Below are positions 23,658-32,382 of a stretch of DNA of 64,000 nt, one piece after another (position 1 is the first letter of the stretch; each line of letters begins with the position of its first letter). The notes under the pieces were generated by a model that was not told the origin of the DNA, made no database searches, and saw only the letters and a program-made list of their open reading frames with translations. Both the position numbers and the translations under genes were made by a program. The DNA comes from Peribacillus loiseleuriae (GTDB lineage: Bacteria > Bacillota > Bacilli > Bacillales > DSM-1321), in assembly GCF_001183985.1 (NCBI RefSeq), contig NZ_LFZW01000001.1, forward strand, positions 570,881-634,880, in the 5' to 3' direction.

Positions 23658-24884
23658 TTAGCCTTCCATAGATTTATCCGCCTTTTGGAGAATCAACTGT
23701 TCTCCCACTACTTCTTTGTGTAATTGCGTGGATAATATGAAAGCCGTAAGCAGAAGTCCGCAACAAAGCAATAATGACGAAGGGATTCCTCCAAGATGGT
23801 CAATCATCCAGCCTCCAAGCCCCGGTCCAACTAATTGTCCTGCAGCAAAATAAACAGTTACATATCCCAATGCAATTGGCGCATAAGATTGATGAATTTG
23901 TTCTGTCGAGATAGCTAGGATGAGAGAAAGCATCCCGACAACCGTAATCCCCCAGAGAAACTGGCTGATTACAAACCCGATAAGTTTTGGGAATATAATA
24001 GGAGGGAGCATCGCAATAGTCCCAAGGAAAAGAGTAATCAGCAAGGACTTCTTCCGCCCGATCTTATCCGAAATAATTCCCCATAATGGCCCACTAAAAA
24101 TGGACATAAAACCACCCAAAGCTACAATTTGACCAGCCGAATAGCGATCAATATGAGCTTCTAAAATAAAACTAAAAAGGAAGTTCTGTGGAAGTAAATA
24201 AGCAAATCCAATTAGTCCATAGATGATTGCTACTAACAAGACTCTTTTATGTAAGTACACCTCGCGAAGTAGGGAAGCATCTTTTTGCACAGTTTTATGT
24301 AAAGCTATTGGTGGATCTCGAAGAACTATCTGAGCGACAAGGGTAGATAATAAAGAAAGCAGCCCATATAAAAGCCAGAGGTATCGCCAGCCATTGCTGG
24401 AAAACCAAGTTGTAAAGAATGATATGAGCGTGCTTGAAATCAATGTTCCCAACCCTAATCCACTTAAGAGAAATCCGATCATCATACCTCTTTGCCGTGG
24501 AAACCAACCGACAACAATATTAACCAATGGGGTATACGCAAAAGCTGTACCGACACCGAGAAGTACCATACCTATTAAGCAGAGAAAGTAACTCTGGACC
24601 CAAGGCATGTACAGCAAACCACAAGTAACAAGTAATGTACCTAGGATTACTAGCCGTTTCGAGCCCCATTTCGCAGCGAAAATGCCAGCAAAGAGAACCA
24701 TCCCCAAATACCCGATCGAAGTTGATGTGCCCAACATACCTGCCTGTTCATAAGTAAGCGATAAACTTTCCTTCATAAAGGGCATTAGAATCCCATAAGA
24801 CATCCTACCAAAGCCAAGAGTACTAATTGTCACCATAGCGCTCGCGAAGGCATACTTCCAAATACTTTGCTCTTGACTCATCAT
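23658..24884 (-). CDS. MFS transporter, YbfB/YjiJ-like
   Basis: About 408 residues with 12 membrane helices. The start SIWKYAFASAMVTISTLGFG, then RMSYGILMPFMKESLSLTYE, is typical of the YbfB/YjiJ group of MFS proteins. Motif-A-like GIFAAKWGSKR follows helix 2, and the middle repeat has GIISDKIGRKK. The substrate is unknown. Start candidates are ATG at 24884 and 24881, since GGGGTG lies just upstream. No partner gene is close. The gene is convergent with the cat operon and its inserted IS. Confidence 0.82.
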   Translation of the reverse strand: MMSQEQSIWKYAFASAMVTISTLGFGRMSYGILMPFMKESLSLTYEQAGMLGTSTSIGYLGMVLFAGIFAAKWGSKRLVILGTLLVTCGLLYMPWVQSYFLCLIGMVLLGVGTAFAYTPLVNIVVGWFPRQRGMMIGFLLSGLGLGTLISSTLISFFTTWFSSNGWRYLWLLYGLLSLLSTLVAQIVLRDPPIALHKTVQKDASLLREVYLHKRVLLVAIIYGLIGFAYLLPQNFLFSFILEAHIDRYSAGQIVALGGFMSIFSGPLWGIISDKIGRKKSLLITLFLGTIAMLPPIIFPKLIGFVISQFLWGITVVGMLSLILAISTEQIHQSYAPIALGYVTVYFAAGQLVGPGLGGWMIDHLGGIPSSLLLCCGLLLTAFILSTQLHKEVVGEQLILQKADKSMEG

Positions 24885-25004
24885 CAACACCCCAATATTT
24901 TACAGGATTCTATTCTTTTACCAGACTCATATCCAACCTTCATTCACTGTTTATGATTATTTATTACCTAAGTTCTGAAATAGTATCTCTAATTTAAAGA
25001 GCAT

Positions 25005-25463
25005 TCAGTTATTTTTCTCGTCCCAATCTTCTAATGACATCATTGTAGAGTCTTCCCCAACACCCAATCTTAAAGGAGCAATTAATTCAAGGGAATTGCC
25101 ATCCGGGTCTTGAAAATAAATGGCAGCGTGAGCGTTAAGTTTATTTAATAAAACGAGTGGTTGTTTCTCTGGAGGGAATCCAAAAGCAGGTGTTATTTGT
25201 ATCCCTTTTGATTCAAGCCACTCTTTTGCATTCCTGATATCTTTTATATCAACATGCCATGCAATATGTCTTAAAGAGGGGTGATATGGCGTGTCAACTT
25301 TATCTGTTTCCCACAAACCTAACCAGCTATGCCCCTTCTCAATCCAGAAGAAAGCTAATTTTTCATGTTGATATGCAAGTTCTAAATCTAGCTTTTTATA
25401 AAATTTTATTGAGTTCAAAAGATTACTTACAGGTAGATGTGCTTCATAAAGGCCTTTGATCAT
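25005..25463 (-). CDS. VOC-superfamily (glyoxalase/bleomycin resistance-like) protein
   Basis: 152 residues, one pair of beta-alpha-beta-beta-beta modules. H9 in MIKGLYEAHLPV, H in LRHIAWHVDI, and E in YFQDPDGNSLELIAPL fit metal-binding positions of the VOC fold. Members include glyoxalases, dioxygenases and drug-binding proteins; the substrate here cannot be told. ATG at 25463 follows AAAGGAG with 8-base spacing. It stands alone, downstream of a 600-bp region holding several hairpins. Confidence 0.85.
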   Translation of the reverse strand: MIKGLYEAHLPVSNLLNSIKFYKKLDLELAYQHEKLAFFWIEKGHSWLGLWETDKVDTPYHPSLRHIAWHVDIKDIRNAKEWLESKGIQITPAFGFPPEKQPLVLLNKLNAHAAIYFQDPDGNSLELIAPLRLGVGEDSTMMSLEDWDEKNN

Positions 25464-25961
25464 CGTTTTGACTCCTTTTTTATCTTATATTTAAAGATTG
25501 TTGATAAAGCAGCGCTGCTATTTGGAATTATTTCTAAAAAAAGAGAACCATTAAGGTTCCCTACGATTATCATAGCTCGTACTAATGATTTTCCATATAC
25601 CACTTGTTTTTAGCGATGGCTTCATCATTATGCTCTGATGATAATGGTAGAGGTTTGCGTGTGAAAGTGCTATGATCAAATTCATATGAATTTTCTATTA
25701 TAATTAATTGAATAATTAGAATAAGTAGAATTATTCAATTATATACTATTTTTTTCCTTTTTTAAATGAAATTACAATATTATTTTGATCGTAGAGTTAA
25801 CATTCCGGTAAGATAATTGCTGAGCGCATACTACGTCATAGTGAGAGACGTAAATGGATTAGTAATACATATTTTATCGATTTGCATATAAAAATAACGT
25901 GCTATTGAACTGCTTTATCTAGAAAAGTATGGTTATTTATGGTACACTTATAAATCGTAAA
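25464..25961. other. Gene-free region with inverted repeats
   Basis: TAATTGAATAATT (25705-25717) and AATTATTCAATTA (25729-25741) are a perfect 13-bp inverted repeat with an 11-bp spacer. GAACC-ATTAA-GGTTC (about 25545-25559), followed on the minus strand by T7, looks like a terminator for a minus-strand transcript. Between them a minus frame reads FDHSTFTRKPLPLSSEHNDE up to a stop at 25582, but it has no start codon. It may be the tail of a lost gene. Confidence 0.45.
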
Positions 25962-25995
25962 GCCCTCGTGTTTAACAACTTGAGGGCCTTTTTGT
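25962..25995 (+). terminator. Terminator-like hairpin in the kinase leader
   Basis: GCCCTCgtgTT pairs with AActtGAGGGC around 25963-25988, followed by CTTTTTGTTTG. It lies 75-105 bases upstream of the histidine kinase start and downstream of TATAAA-like promoter sequence, so it could end an upstream transcript or attenuate the kinase gene. Confidence 0.65.
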
Positions 25996-26066
25996 TTGTT
26001 CTTAATAATTATGGGAATTCTAAAAAGGGAAATCATACACGTATGACATGTAAAAAGGGGTATAAA

Positions 26067-27353
26067 ATGAATCAAGTTCAAAAATTTGCTCTGATGATTT
26101 CGTTGATATATGTCCTTATTGGTGTTGTTTGGATTACTGGTACGGATTCGATATCCATGCTATTGGCAAAAGATAATTTTCATTCCTATGCAATCTTTCA
26201 ACGAGTAACAGGCTGGGTATATATTTTTTTGACTGGGTCTGTTTTATATGTAACGCTCAATTATTGGGGAAAGAAATTACTGCATTCAGAAAATAAGCTG
26301 AAACGAAAGGATGTTCAATACCGTTCACTTTTTAAACATAATCCAGATGCTGTCATTGAGTTGGATTTAGAAGGAAATATAAATTCGATCAATCCAGAGG
26401 GTGAAACAATCCTTGGAGTTACTGAAGAAGAAGTTAGAGGAAAGTGCCCGACCTCGGCTATTTCTATAGAAAATGTTGAAAAGGTTCGAGAGTATTATTG
26501 GTTAACTTTAGAGGGAGTAAAGTCCTACTTTGAAGCAATTATTCATTTGGGTGGTCATAAGAAAATTCTAAGATGCTCCTTCTTTCCCATCATTGTCAAC
26601 GAAGAGATTGTAGGTGTATATGCACTTGCAAGAGATATTACGTCACAGCGGAATGATGAAGAGATGCTCATTGCTTCTGAAAAAATGACGGTGATTGGTC
26701 ATTTGGCAGCAGCAGTTGCCCATGAAATACGCAATCCTTTAACTTCACTAAAAGGATTTGTACAATTGATGCGTACGGAGAAGCAAGTTGACCCTCACTA
26801 CCTCAAGATTATGGAAGAAGAGATCGAACATATTAATATTATTTCAAGTGAGTTATTAATACTTGGGAAAAAACAAGCTATTTCACTACGGCTGCATGAT
26901 GTTCGTGAATGTGTAACGAAAGTTGTGTGGTTAATGAAAGCCCAGGCAAATCTAGACAATCTTGAATTGGAAATGATTGAACCTACAGATCAGCCAATCC
27001 TAGTTATTGCAGATGATGTACAATTGAAACAGGTTTTTATTAACTTGATTAAGAACAGTATTGAAGCTGTAGGTAAGGATGGGAAAATAAAAGTTGAAGT
27101 CCGAGAAACGGAAACAGATGCAATCATCATTGTATCGGATAATGGAAAGGGTATTGATGAGGAAAGATTGAAATACATTGCCCAGCCGTTTTATTCAACA
27201 AAAGAAAAAGGAACAGGTCTTGGCCTCTCTATTTCGTACAAAATCATTCACCGCCACAATGGTGAAATGAGTTTTGAAAGTAAAAAAGGCGAAGGAACTG
27301 TCGTAACCGTTAGGATTCCATTAGCAAATGACGAGGAACAAATGATACTATAA
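26067..27353 (+). CDS. PAS-domain sensor histidine kinase (sporulation-kinase-like)
   Basis: 428 residues. Two membrane helices (about 5-25 and 50-70) are followed by a PAS domain (about 85-200: FKHNPDAVIELDLEGNINSI). Then come HisKA with the phospho-accepting His in AAAVAHEIRNPLTSLKGF and HATPase_c with NLIKNSIEA, DNGKGID and GTGLGLSIS. The layout is that of KinA/B/D-type kinases that feed the Spo0 phosphorelay. No response regulator is adjacent, which fits that class. ATG at 26067 with AAGGGG 6 bases upstream is preferred over the longer frame from 25929, whose extra 46 residues overlap the leader terminator. Confidence 0.85.
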   Translation: MNQVQKFALMISLIYVLIGVVWITGTDSISMLLAKDNFHSYAIFQRVTGWVYIFLTGSVLYVTLNYWGKKLLHSENKLKRKDVQYRSLFKHNPDAVIELDLEGNINSINPEGETILGVTEEEVRGKCPTSAISIENVEKVREYYWLTLEGVKSYFEAIIHLGGHKKILRCSFFPIIVNEEIVGVYALARDITSQRNDEEMLIASEKMTVIGHLAAAVAHEIRNPLTSLKGFVQLMRTEKQVDPHYLKIMEEEIEHINIISSELLILGKKQAISLRLHDVRECVTKVVWLMKAQANLDNLELEMIEPTDQPILVIADDVQLKQVFINLIKNSIEAVGKDGKIKVEVRETETDAIIIVSDNGKGIDEERLKYIAQPFYSTKEKGTGLGLSISYKIIHRHNGEMSFESKKGEGTVVTVRIPLANDEEQMIL

Positions 27354-27382
27354 AAATAGCTTAGACATTAAAGGAGAGTACT

Positions 27383-28522
27383 ATGACTGATACACCTGCA
27401 TTTATTAATACAATGAAACCATTCATCCAAACAGCTTGGGAGAAATCTGGATTTTCCCGATCGACTCCCATTCAAAGTAAAGCTATTCCAGTTATAACAG
27501 CAGGAAAAGATATCCTTGCTGAATCACCAACTGGTACAGGGAAGACCCTTGCTTATCTACTACCTGTGCTTGAAAAAATAGATCCCGAGCATAAGTCAGC
27601 ACAGGTTCTCATTATGGCATCGTCACGAGAGCTTGTGATGCAAATTGCCGAAGAAGTTCGAATTTGGGCAGAAGGTAGCGGAATTACAGGAGCTTCGTTC
27701 ATCGGCGGTGCAAATGTAAAACGCCAGCTCGAAAAGTTAAAAAAGCACCCGCAAATCATCGTCGGAACACCGGGACGTGTATATGAGTTAATCATGCAAA
27801 AGAAAATGAAAATGCATGAAGTGAAAACGATTGTACTAGATGAAGGCGATCAATTGATAGTGCCTGAGCATATGGGGACAATCCAAAACATAATCAAGAC
27901 AACGCTGAAAGATCGCCAAGTACTGATGTTTTCTGCTACTCTTCCGGAACAGACTGAGAAACTAGCCCGAGATTTAACGAACGAACCTGAAGTTGTCCGC
28001 GTCGATAAGAGCGAGAAAATGGAGTCTAAGGTGGATCATATCTATTTCGTTGTCGAACGACGCGAAAAAGCTAAAATACTTGAAAAAATTACTCGTATAG
28101 AAGGAATAAAGGGACTTGCTTTCTTAAATGATATCGCCGAAATTACCGTGTTAAAAGAGAAACTCGATTATAAAGGTATTAAGCTTGGTGTGCTTCATGG
28201 CGAGTCAAATAAAATGGATCGTGAAAAAGCGCTAAGACATTTACGCTCTGGAAAAATGCCTTTATTATTAGCGACAGATGTTGCTGCAAGAGGTTTAGAT
28301 ATTAAAGGTCTTACTACCGTTGTACATGCAGACATGGCAGAAAACGTGGACCAATACGTGCACCGTTCTGGTCGTACAGGACGAGCTGGAGCAGATGGTA
28401 CAGTCATTTCAATTGTTACAGAACGCGAAGAGCGCGAGTTGAAGAAGCTGGCCCGTGAGCTTGATATCACATTAAGTAAGAAAACATTTTACGGTGGAGA
28501 AATTGTAGACGCACAACGATAA
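27383..28522 (+). CDS. yfmL: DEAD-box-type RNA helicase, YfmL-like
   Basis: 379 residues, close to the 376 of B. subtilis YfmL, with only the two-domain helicase core. Motifs in order: I GTGKT (51-55), Ia SSRELVMQ, Ib TPGR, II DEGD (a variant of DEAD, as in YfmL), III SAT, IV/V LLATDVAARGLDIKG and VI HRSGRTGRAG. No RNA-binding tail is attached. YfmL is linked to ribosome assembly and cold growth in B. subtilis. ATG at 27383 follows AAGGAG. It begins 30 bases after the kinase gene and may be co-transcribed. Confidence 0.85.
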   Translation: MTDTPAFINTMKPFIQTAWEKSGFSRSTPIQSKAIPVITAGKDILAESPTGTGKTLAYLLPVLEKIDPEHKSAQVLIMASSRELVMQIAEEVRIWAEGSGITGASFIGGANVKRQLEKLKKHPQIIVGTPGRVYELIMQKKMKMHEVKTIVLDEGDQLIVPEHMGTIQNIIKTTLKDRQVLMFSATLPEQTEKLARDLTNEPEVVRVDKSEKMESKVDHIYFVVERREKAKILEKITRIEGIKGLAFLNDIAEITVLKEKLDYKGIKLGVLHGESNKMDREKALRHLRSGKMPLLLATDVAARGLDIKGLTTVVHADMAENVDQYVHRSGRTGRAGADGTVISIVTEREERELKKLARELDITLSKKTFYGGEIVDAQR

Positions 28523-28529
28523 GGAAGGA

Positions 28530-28562
28530 GAGATAGCTATGATTACAGCTATCTCTTTTTTC
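28530..28562 (+). terminator. Terminator after the helicase gene
   Basis: GAGATAGCT (28530-28538) pairs with AGCTATCTC (28547-28555), followed by T6. It begins 8 bases past the stop. Confidence 0.92.
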
Positions 28563-28635
28563 GTTTCAAATTTAGTTCTATGAATGGGTGTTAATAAAAC
28601 CGTTCAGATGATTTTTAACTTCGAAAACATGGATA

Positions 28636-28673
28636 AGAAGCAGCGGAATTATGAGGAACTCTCGCTGCTTCTT
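28636..28673 (-). terminator. Terminator after the coiled-coil protein gene
   Basis: AAGAAGCAGCG (28636-28646) pairs with CGCTGCTTCTT (28663-28673). It lies 27 bases past the stop of the minus-strand gene. Confidence 0.75.
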
Positions 28674-28699
28674 ATTAACTCAAGAAAATTACTTTCCTT

Positions 28700-29104
28700 T
28701 TAAAACCCATCTTCAGAAGCTGCAAACGGAATGTTCAGTCTATTTTCTACTGCACGAAGTCGCTGGTTTAATCTGTTCAGGCGGCGTGTATGCCGTTGAT
28801 CATTTTGATTTAGTCGAACGACTTCTTGGTTAACCCGCGTTATTTCTCTGTTCAAACGAGTAATCTCCTGACTTAGTCTGTTTAGTTCTTGAACTTGCTG
28901 TTCATTTTGTCTTTCAAGTTGTCTAACTCTTCTCTCCAGTGGATTCTGTCTATCAATATCCTCTTGTTCGTATTGTTGAAATTCAGCATTGATCGGATAC
29001 TGTGAATAATAGGCATCTTGTTGTGGAACATAATCATATTGTTCTGGAGCATAGTCAAACTGTTGTTGTGGAATATATTCTGGATAGTAACCATATGGAT
29101 TCAT
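28700..29104 (-). CDS. Tyr/Gln-rich coiled-coil protein, probably sporulation-associated
   Basis: 134 residues. The first 45 are rich in Tyr, Gln and Pro (MNPYGYYPEYIPQQQFDYAP), like many spore coat proteins. Residues about 55-125 form a long heptad coiled coil (LNRLSQEITRLNREITRVNQ and its continuation). I do not recognise a named family. The ATG at 29104 has AAAGGAG and GTGGCGTG upstream. CATAGAGTA, a match to the -10 box of sporulation sigma factors E/K, lies 41-49 bases upstream. A spore coat or forespore-surface role is inferred from composition and promoter, not shown. Confidence 0.7.
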   Translation of the reverse strand: MNPYGYYPEYIPQQQFDYAPEQYDYVPQQDAYYSQYPINAEFQQYEQEDIDRQNPLERRVRQLERQNEQQVQELNRLSQEITRLNREITRVNQEVVRLNQNDQRHTRRLNRLNQRLRAVENRLNIPFAASEDGF

Positions 29105-29144
29105 CTCACGCCACTCTCCTTTTGAAGTCTGGGTTAATACCCTA

Positions 29145-29153
29145 TACTCTATG
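29145..29153 (-). promoter_or_regulatory. Sigma-E/K-type -10 box
   Basis: On the minus strand CATAGAGTA matches CATANNNTA. A clear -35 partner is not visible, so the assignment is tentative. Confidence 0.4.
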
Positions 29154-29365
29154 TGGAAGTTCGTAAAGGAACAGGGCTAATACCCAAAAATAGCTATTTT
29201 TTTAGAGTTCAATGAGACATGCACGCACCAGGCTCTTTTTGAGTATATGTTTTATCAGGCTTATCTACCAAAATGATGTGCACAAGTCAAGGATGAATGG
29301 GGAAAATGAATTCATATTCAAATCCTTTTTTTATATACAATCGAGACGTATGAAATATAATTACG
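29154..29365. other. Intergenic region without recognised gene
   Basis: AT-rich stretch between the divergent coiled-coil gene and the FMN reductase promoter. GGGTATTA occurs twice on the minus strand (about 29133-29140 and 29172-29179). Nothing else stands out. Confidence 0.4.
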
Positions 29366-29401
29366 TTACTTGTTGACAAAAAGTAAGTGAGAATATATAC
29401 T
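29366..29401 (+). promoter_or_regulatory. Promoter with overlapping operator upstream of FMN reductase
   Basis: TTGACA (29373-29378), 17 bp, TATACT (29396-29401) is a strong sigma-A promoter. TTACTT (29366-29371) and AAGTAA (29381-29386) form an inverted repeat centred on the -35 box. The catD promoter also carries GTTACTTG on its -35, so control by a CatR/YodB-type repressor is plausible. Confidence 0.65.
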
Positions 29402-29644
29402 TTTAATTAGAGATATTTCTAATTGAGATATTGTAAATGGATATTTTAATTAGAAGAAATTAGGAAATGTTTTGTAGGTAGTAGAATAAGAAATCGTATT
29501 AAGGGGAAAATAAAAAAAACTGCCAAAACATGATTGTTTTATTCTAATAGGTACTAATAAATTCAGGTGGTGAAAGAATTGGGGTTTTTCGATAAATTAT
29601 TTGGAAAAACAAATAATAATACAAATGAAAGAGGAGGAAATGAA

Positions 29645-30184
29645 ATGTTGAAAATAGGGATTGTTTTAGGTAGTACACGTGAAGGACGCGTAAGTCCACA
29701 AGTAGGAGAATGGGTAAAAGGGATTGCTGATAAACGTGGAGATGCAGAATATGAAATCATTGATATTGCTGATTTTCAATTGCCGTTTTTAGGAACAACT
29801 GATGGAACAGAACCAGGCATTGCAGCTTGGAATGAAAAACTTGCTAACTTAGATGGATTCGTATTCATTGTTCAAGAATACAATCACAGTATTACAGGAG
29901 CATTAAAAAATGCCCTTGATTTTGCTCGTGAAGCTTGGAATAATAAAGCTGCAGGTATCGTAAGTTATGGTTCAACTGGTGGAGCTCGTGCAGCTGAACA
30001 TTTGCGTGGAATCATGGGCGAATTAATGATTGCTGATGTTCGTGTGCATCCGACACTATCTTTATTTACAGATTTTGAAAACGGAAGTGTTTTCAAACCA
30101 GCTGAATTACATCTTGATAATGTAAATGCAATGTTGGATCAAGTTATCGCTTGGAGTGGCGCATTAAAACCTTTGCGTAAATAA
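29645..30184 (+). CDS. NADPH-dependent FMN reductase / azoreductase-type flavoprotein
   Basis: 179 residues with the flavodoxin-like fold. The phosphate loop is GSTREGRVSPQVGEW at residues 10-24, and FIVQEYNHSITGALKNALDF (around 80-99) holds the FMN-binding YN-S-PG-like motif of the NADPH_FMN_red family (YieF/ChrR group). It should reduce FMN, quinones or chromate-like acceptors. ATG at 29645 is chosen because AGAGGAGG lies 7 bases upstream; an in-frame GTG at 29567 would add 26 unlikely residues. Its promoter has an operator resembling the quinone-responsive one of catD, which fits a detoxifying role. Confidence 0.88.
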   Translation: MLKIGIVLGSTREGRVSPQVGEWVKGIADKRGDAEYEIIDIADFQLPFLGTTDGTEPGIAAWNEKLANLDGFVFIVQEYNHSITGALKNALDFAREAWNNKAAGIVSYGSTGGARAAEHLRGIMGELMIADVRVHPTLSLFTDFENGSVFKPAELHLDNVNAMLDQVIAWSGALKPLRK

Positions 30185-30198
30185 GAAGTGCAACCAAG

Positions 30199-30229
30199 AA
30201 GGAGGGGACGACAAATTCCCTCCTTTTTT
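30199..30229 (+). terminator. Terminator after FMN reductase
   Basis: AAGGAGGG at 30199-30206 pairs with TCCCTCCTT, followed by T6, starting 14 bases past the stop. Confidence 0.88.
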
Positions 30230-30309
30230 GTGCGCTGTGTAAACTCATTTTCTGAATCAAGACTAGATGAATTGTTAATAGTTTGTTCATATCAGGCGTC
30301 ATAATCATT

Positions 30310-30347
30310 TGATAACGTTTACAATGTTGGTGGTCATAACATATTAT
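30310..30347 (+). promoter_or_regulatory. Promoter with cre-like site for the methionine gamma-lyase gene
   Basis: TTTACA (30318-30323), 18 bp and TATTAT (30342-30347) form a promoter 25 bases before the start. TGATAACGTTTACA (30310-30323) differs by one base from the CcpA cre consensus and covers the -35 box, so catabolite repression is possible. Confidence 0.5.
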
Positions 30348-30371
30348 AGAAGTAGGGGGAGGAGGAGGAGA

Positions 30372-31565
30372 ATGATGAAAGAGAAATACAAGCATATTGA
30401 GACAAAGGTGATTCATGAAGGGTACGATTCAAAGCAGCATATGGGAAGTCTGACTGCTCCTATTTTTCAAACATCGACATTCGTTTTTGAAAATGCTGAA
30501 CAAGGTGAGAGACGGTTTGCAGGAGAAGAAGAGGGGTATATATATTCCCGGCTTGGAAATCCAACTGTGAGGGTTCTTGAGGAACGCATTGCCATGTTAG
30601 AAGGAGGAGAAGCAGGTCTTGCATTCGGTTCAGGGATGGCAGCTGTTTCAGCTGTTTTACTTGCGTTAACGAAAGCTAATGATCATATTATCTGTTCGCA
30701 AGGCTTGTATGGCTGCACATTCGGGTTATTACATTTAATGAAAGAAAAATATCATATTACACATGACTTTTCAGAAATGCTGACCGAGGGACAAATAGAG
30801 ACATTGATTCGTCCCGAAACAACGTGTATTTATGTTGAAACGCCGATCAATCCAACGATGAAAATGATTGATTTGGAGATGGTCGCTAAGGTAGCGAAAA
30901 AGCATCATATTCAAGTCGTTGTCGATAATACCTTTTCATCGCCTTATTTGCAGACGCCACTCGCTTTAGGCTGTGATATTGTGCTTCATAGTGCAACCAA
31001 GTATATTTGCGGCCATGGAGATGTTGTGGCAGGACTTGTTGTGGGAACACAAGAATTTATCAGCAAAATGGCGAGGACAACGCAAAAGGATATCGGTGGT
31101 ATCATATCACCTTTTGATGCATGGCTTTTGCTACGCGGTTTGAAGACCTTACCTGTCAGAATGGACCGGCACTCTTACAATGCCGAAAAGCTTTTCAAAA
31201 AACTGAAGCAACATCCAAGCGTTGCAGAGGTCTATTATCCTGGAGATACAGAGCATCCTGAGTACAATATTACCCAAAAGCAAATGAAAGCTGGCGGGGG
31301 TCTTATTTCATTTGAAATTAAAGGTGACAAGCAGGCCGCACAAAAAATGTTGAATTCATTACAATTAATTAAAATTGCGGTCAGCCTAGGTGATGCGGAA
31401 ACGCTCATTCAACATCCAGCCACAATGACTCATTCAAGTGTACCTGTTGATTCTCGTTTGAGTATGGGCATTACAGATCAGCTAATTCGCCTTTCCGTAG
31501 GGCTAGAGAATTGGGAAGACTTATGGGAAGATTTGAATGAAGCCTTGAATAGGATACGAGCTTAA
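30372..31565 (+). CDS. Cys/Met metabolism PLP enzyme, methionine gamma-lyase-like
   Basis: About 397 residues. It has the full PLP fold type I pattern: substrate loop YIYSRLGNPTVRVLEERI (50-70), PLP phosphate site FGSGMAAVSA, D in VVDNTFSSPYLQ, and the Schiff-base Lys in LHSATKYICGHGD (about residue 205). The LYGCTFGLL segment has Cys near the position that marks methionine gamma-lyases, which split methionine to methanethiol, ammonia and 2-oxobutyrate. Cystathionine gamma-lyase or synthase activity cannot be excluded. ATG at 30372 or 30375 follows GGAGGAGGAG. The gene is alone between its promoter and terminator. Confidence 0.82.
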   Translation: MMKEKYKHIETKVIHEGYDSKQHMGSLTAPIFQTSTFVFENAEQGERRFAGEEEGYIYSRLGNPTVRVLEERIAMLEGGEAGLAFGSGMAAVSAVLLALTKANDHIICSQGLYGCTFGLLHLMKEKYHITHDFSEMLTEGQIETLIRPETTCIYVETPINPTMKMIDLEMVAKVAKKHHIQVVVDNTFSSPYLQTPLALGCDIVLHSATKYICGHGDVVAGLVVGTQEFISKMARTTQKDIGGIISPFDAWLLLRGLKTLPVRMDRHSYNAEKLFKKLKQHPSVAEVYYPGDTEHPEYNITQKQMKAGGGLISFEIKGDKQAAQKMLNSLQLIKIAVSLGDAETLIQHPATMTHSSVPVDSRLSMGITDQLIRLSVGLENWEDLWEDLNEALNRIRA

Positions 31566-31569
31566 TGGA

Positions 31570-31602
31570 AGCAACCTCTTAATCATTGATTAAGAGGTTG
31601 CT
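31570..31602 (+). terminator. Terminator after the PLP enzyme
   Basis: GCAACCTCTTAATC pairs perfectly with GATTAAGAGGTTGC around a 3-base loop, followed by TTCTG. It starts 5 bases past the stop. Confidence 0.88.
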
Positions 31603-31872
31603 TCTGTAAACGAGTTGGTGAGTAAAGGCAATCTTGACTTATTAGTATGTAATTTATTTATAAAAAAGCAGACATCTTAATACAAAAATATCCCAATTTA
31701 ATATACTATTAAAGATAATGGTTATTGGAAAAATCTAAGCTGGGTAATGATCAAGTTGGGATTTATACAAGGAAGCTCCTATGGATAGAGAGGCAAATCA
31801 TATAATTAAAAGACTTAAGTATGCTTACTCATGGATTTACTCGCCATAGATTAATGGATAAAGGAGAAATGA

Positions 31873-32382
31873 ATGATGTCAAAAGAAGAGAAACAAGCGT
31901 TATTTAAAGAAGCGATGGGTAACTATCCAACGGGTGTAACCATTGTGACGGCGACTACTACCAACAATGAGCCAGTTGGATTAACTGTAAATTCATTCGC
32001 ATCTGTTTCACTCGACCCTACCCTAGTATTATGGTCTATAGATCATGAGGTTTCTTCCATTAAAGCTTTCACTGAAGGTGGAAAGTTTGCGATACATATC
32101 TTAGCTGGTGAGCAACAGGAGTTATGCAAAACCTTTGCTAGTAAAAATGTGGATCGTTTTAGTCAATGTGAGTGGGAATTTTCTGCGAATCAATTACCAA
32201 TCATTCAAGGCGCATTCGCTGTTTTGGAATGCAAGACGTTTAAAACAGTTGAAGCAGGAGATCATACGATATTAATTGGGGAAGTAACAGATATACAGAT
32301 TGAAAAGAAAAATCCTATGTTGTATCACCGGAGGCACTTCGGTGCTATTCCGGCAGAGTTCTATCCGATAGTTACTGATTGA
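31873..32382 (+). CDS. Flavin reductase-like domain protein
   Basis: 169 residues covering one flavin reductase-like (PF01613 type) split-barrel domain: MGNYPTGVTIVTATT at the start, GLTVNSFASVSLDPTLVLW (around 36-54), GKFAIHILAGEQQELCKTFA and the late HTILIGEVTDI. Such proteins supply reduced FMN or FAD to two-component monooxygenases. No monooxygenase is adjacent here; an LLM enzyme lies 10 kb upstream. ATG at 31873 follows AAGGAG with 7-base spacing. The 270-bp gap upstream shows no gene. Confidence 0.85.
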   Translation: MMSKEEKQALFKEAMGNYPTGVTIVTATTTNNEPVGLTVNSFASVSLDPTLVLWSIDHEVSSIKAFTEGGKFAIHILAGEQQELCKTFASKNVDRFSQCEWEFSANQLPIIQGAFAVLECKTFKTVEAGDHTILIGEVTDIQIEKKNPMLYHRRHFGAIPAEFYPIVTD

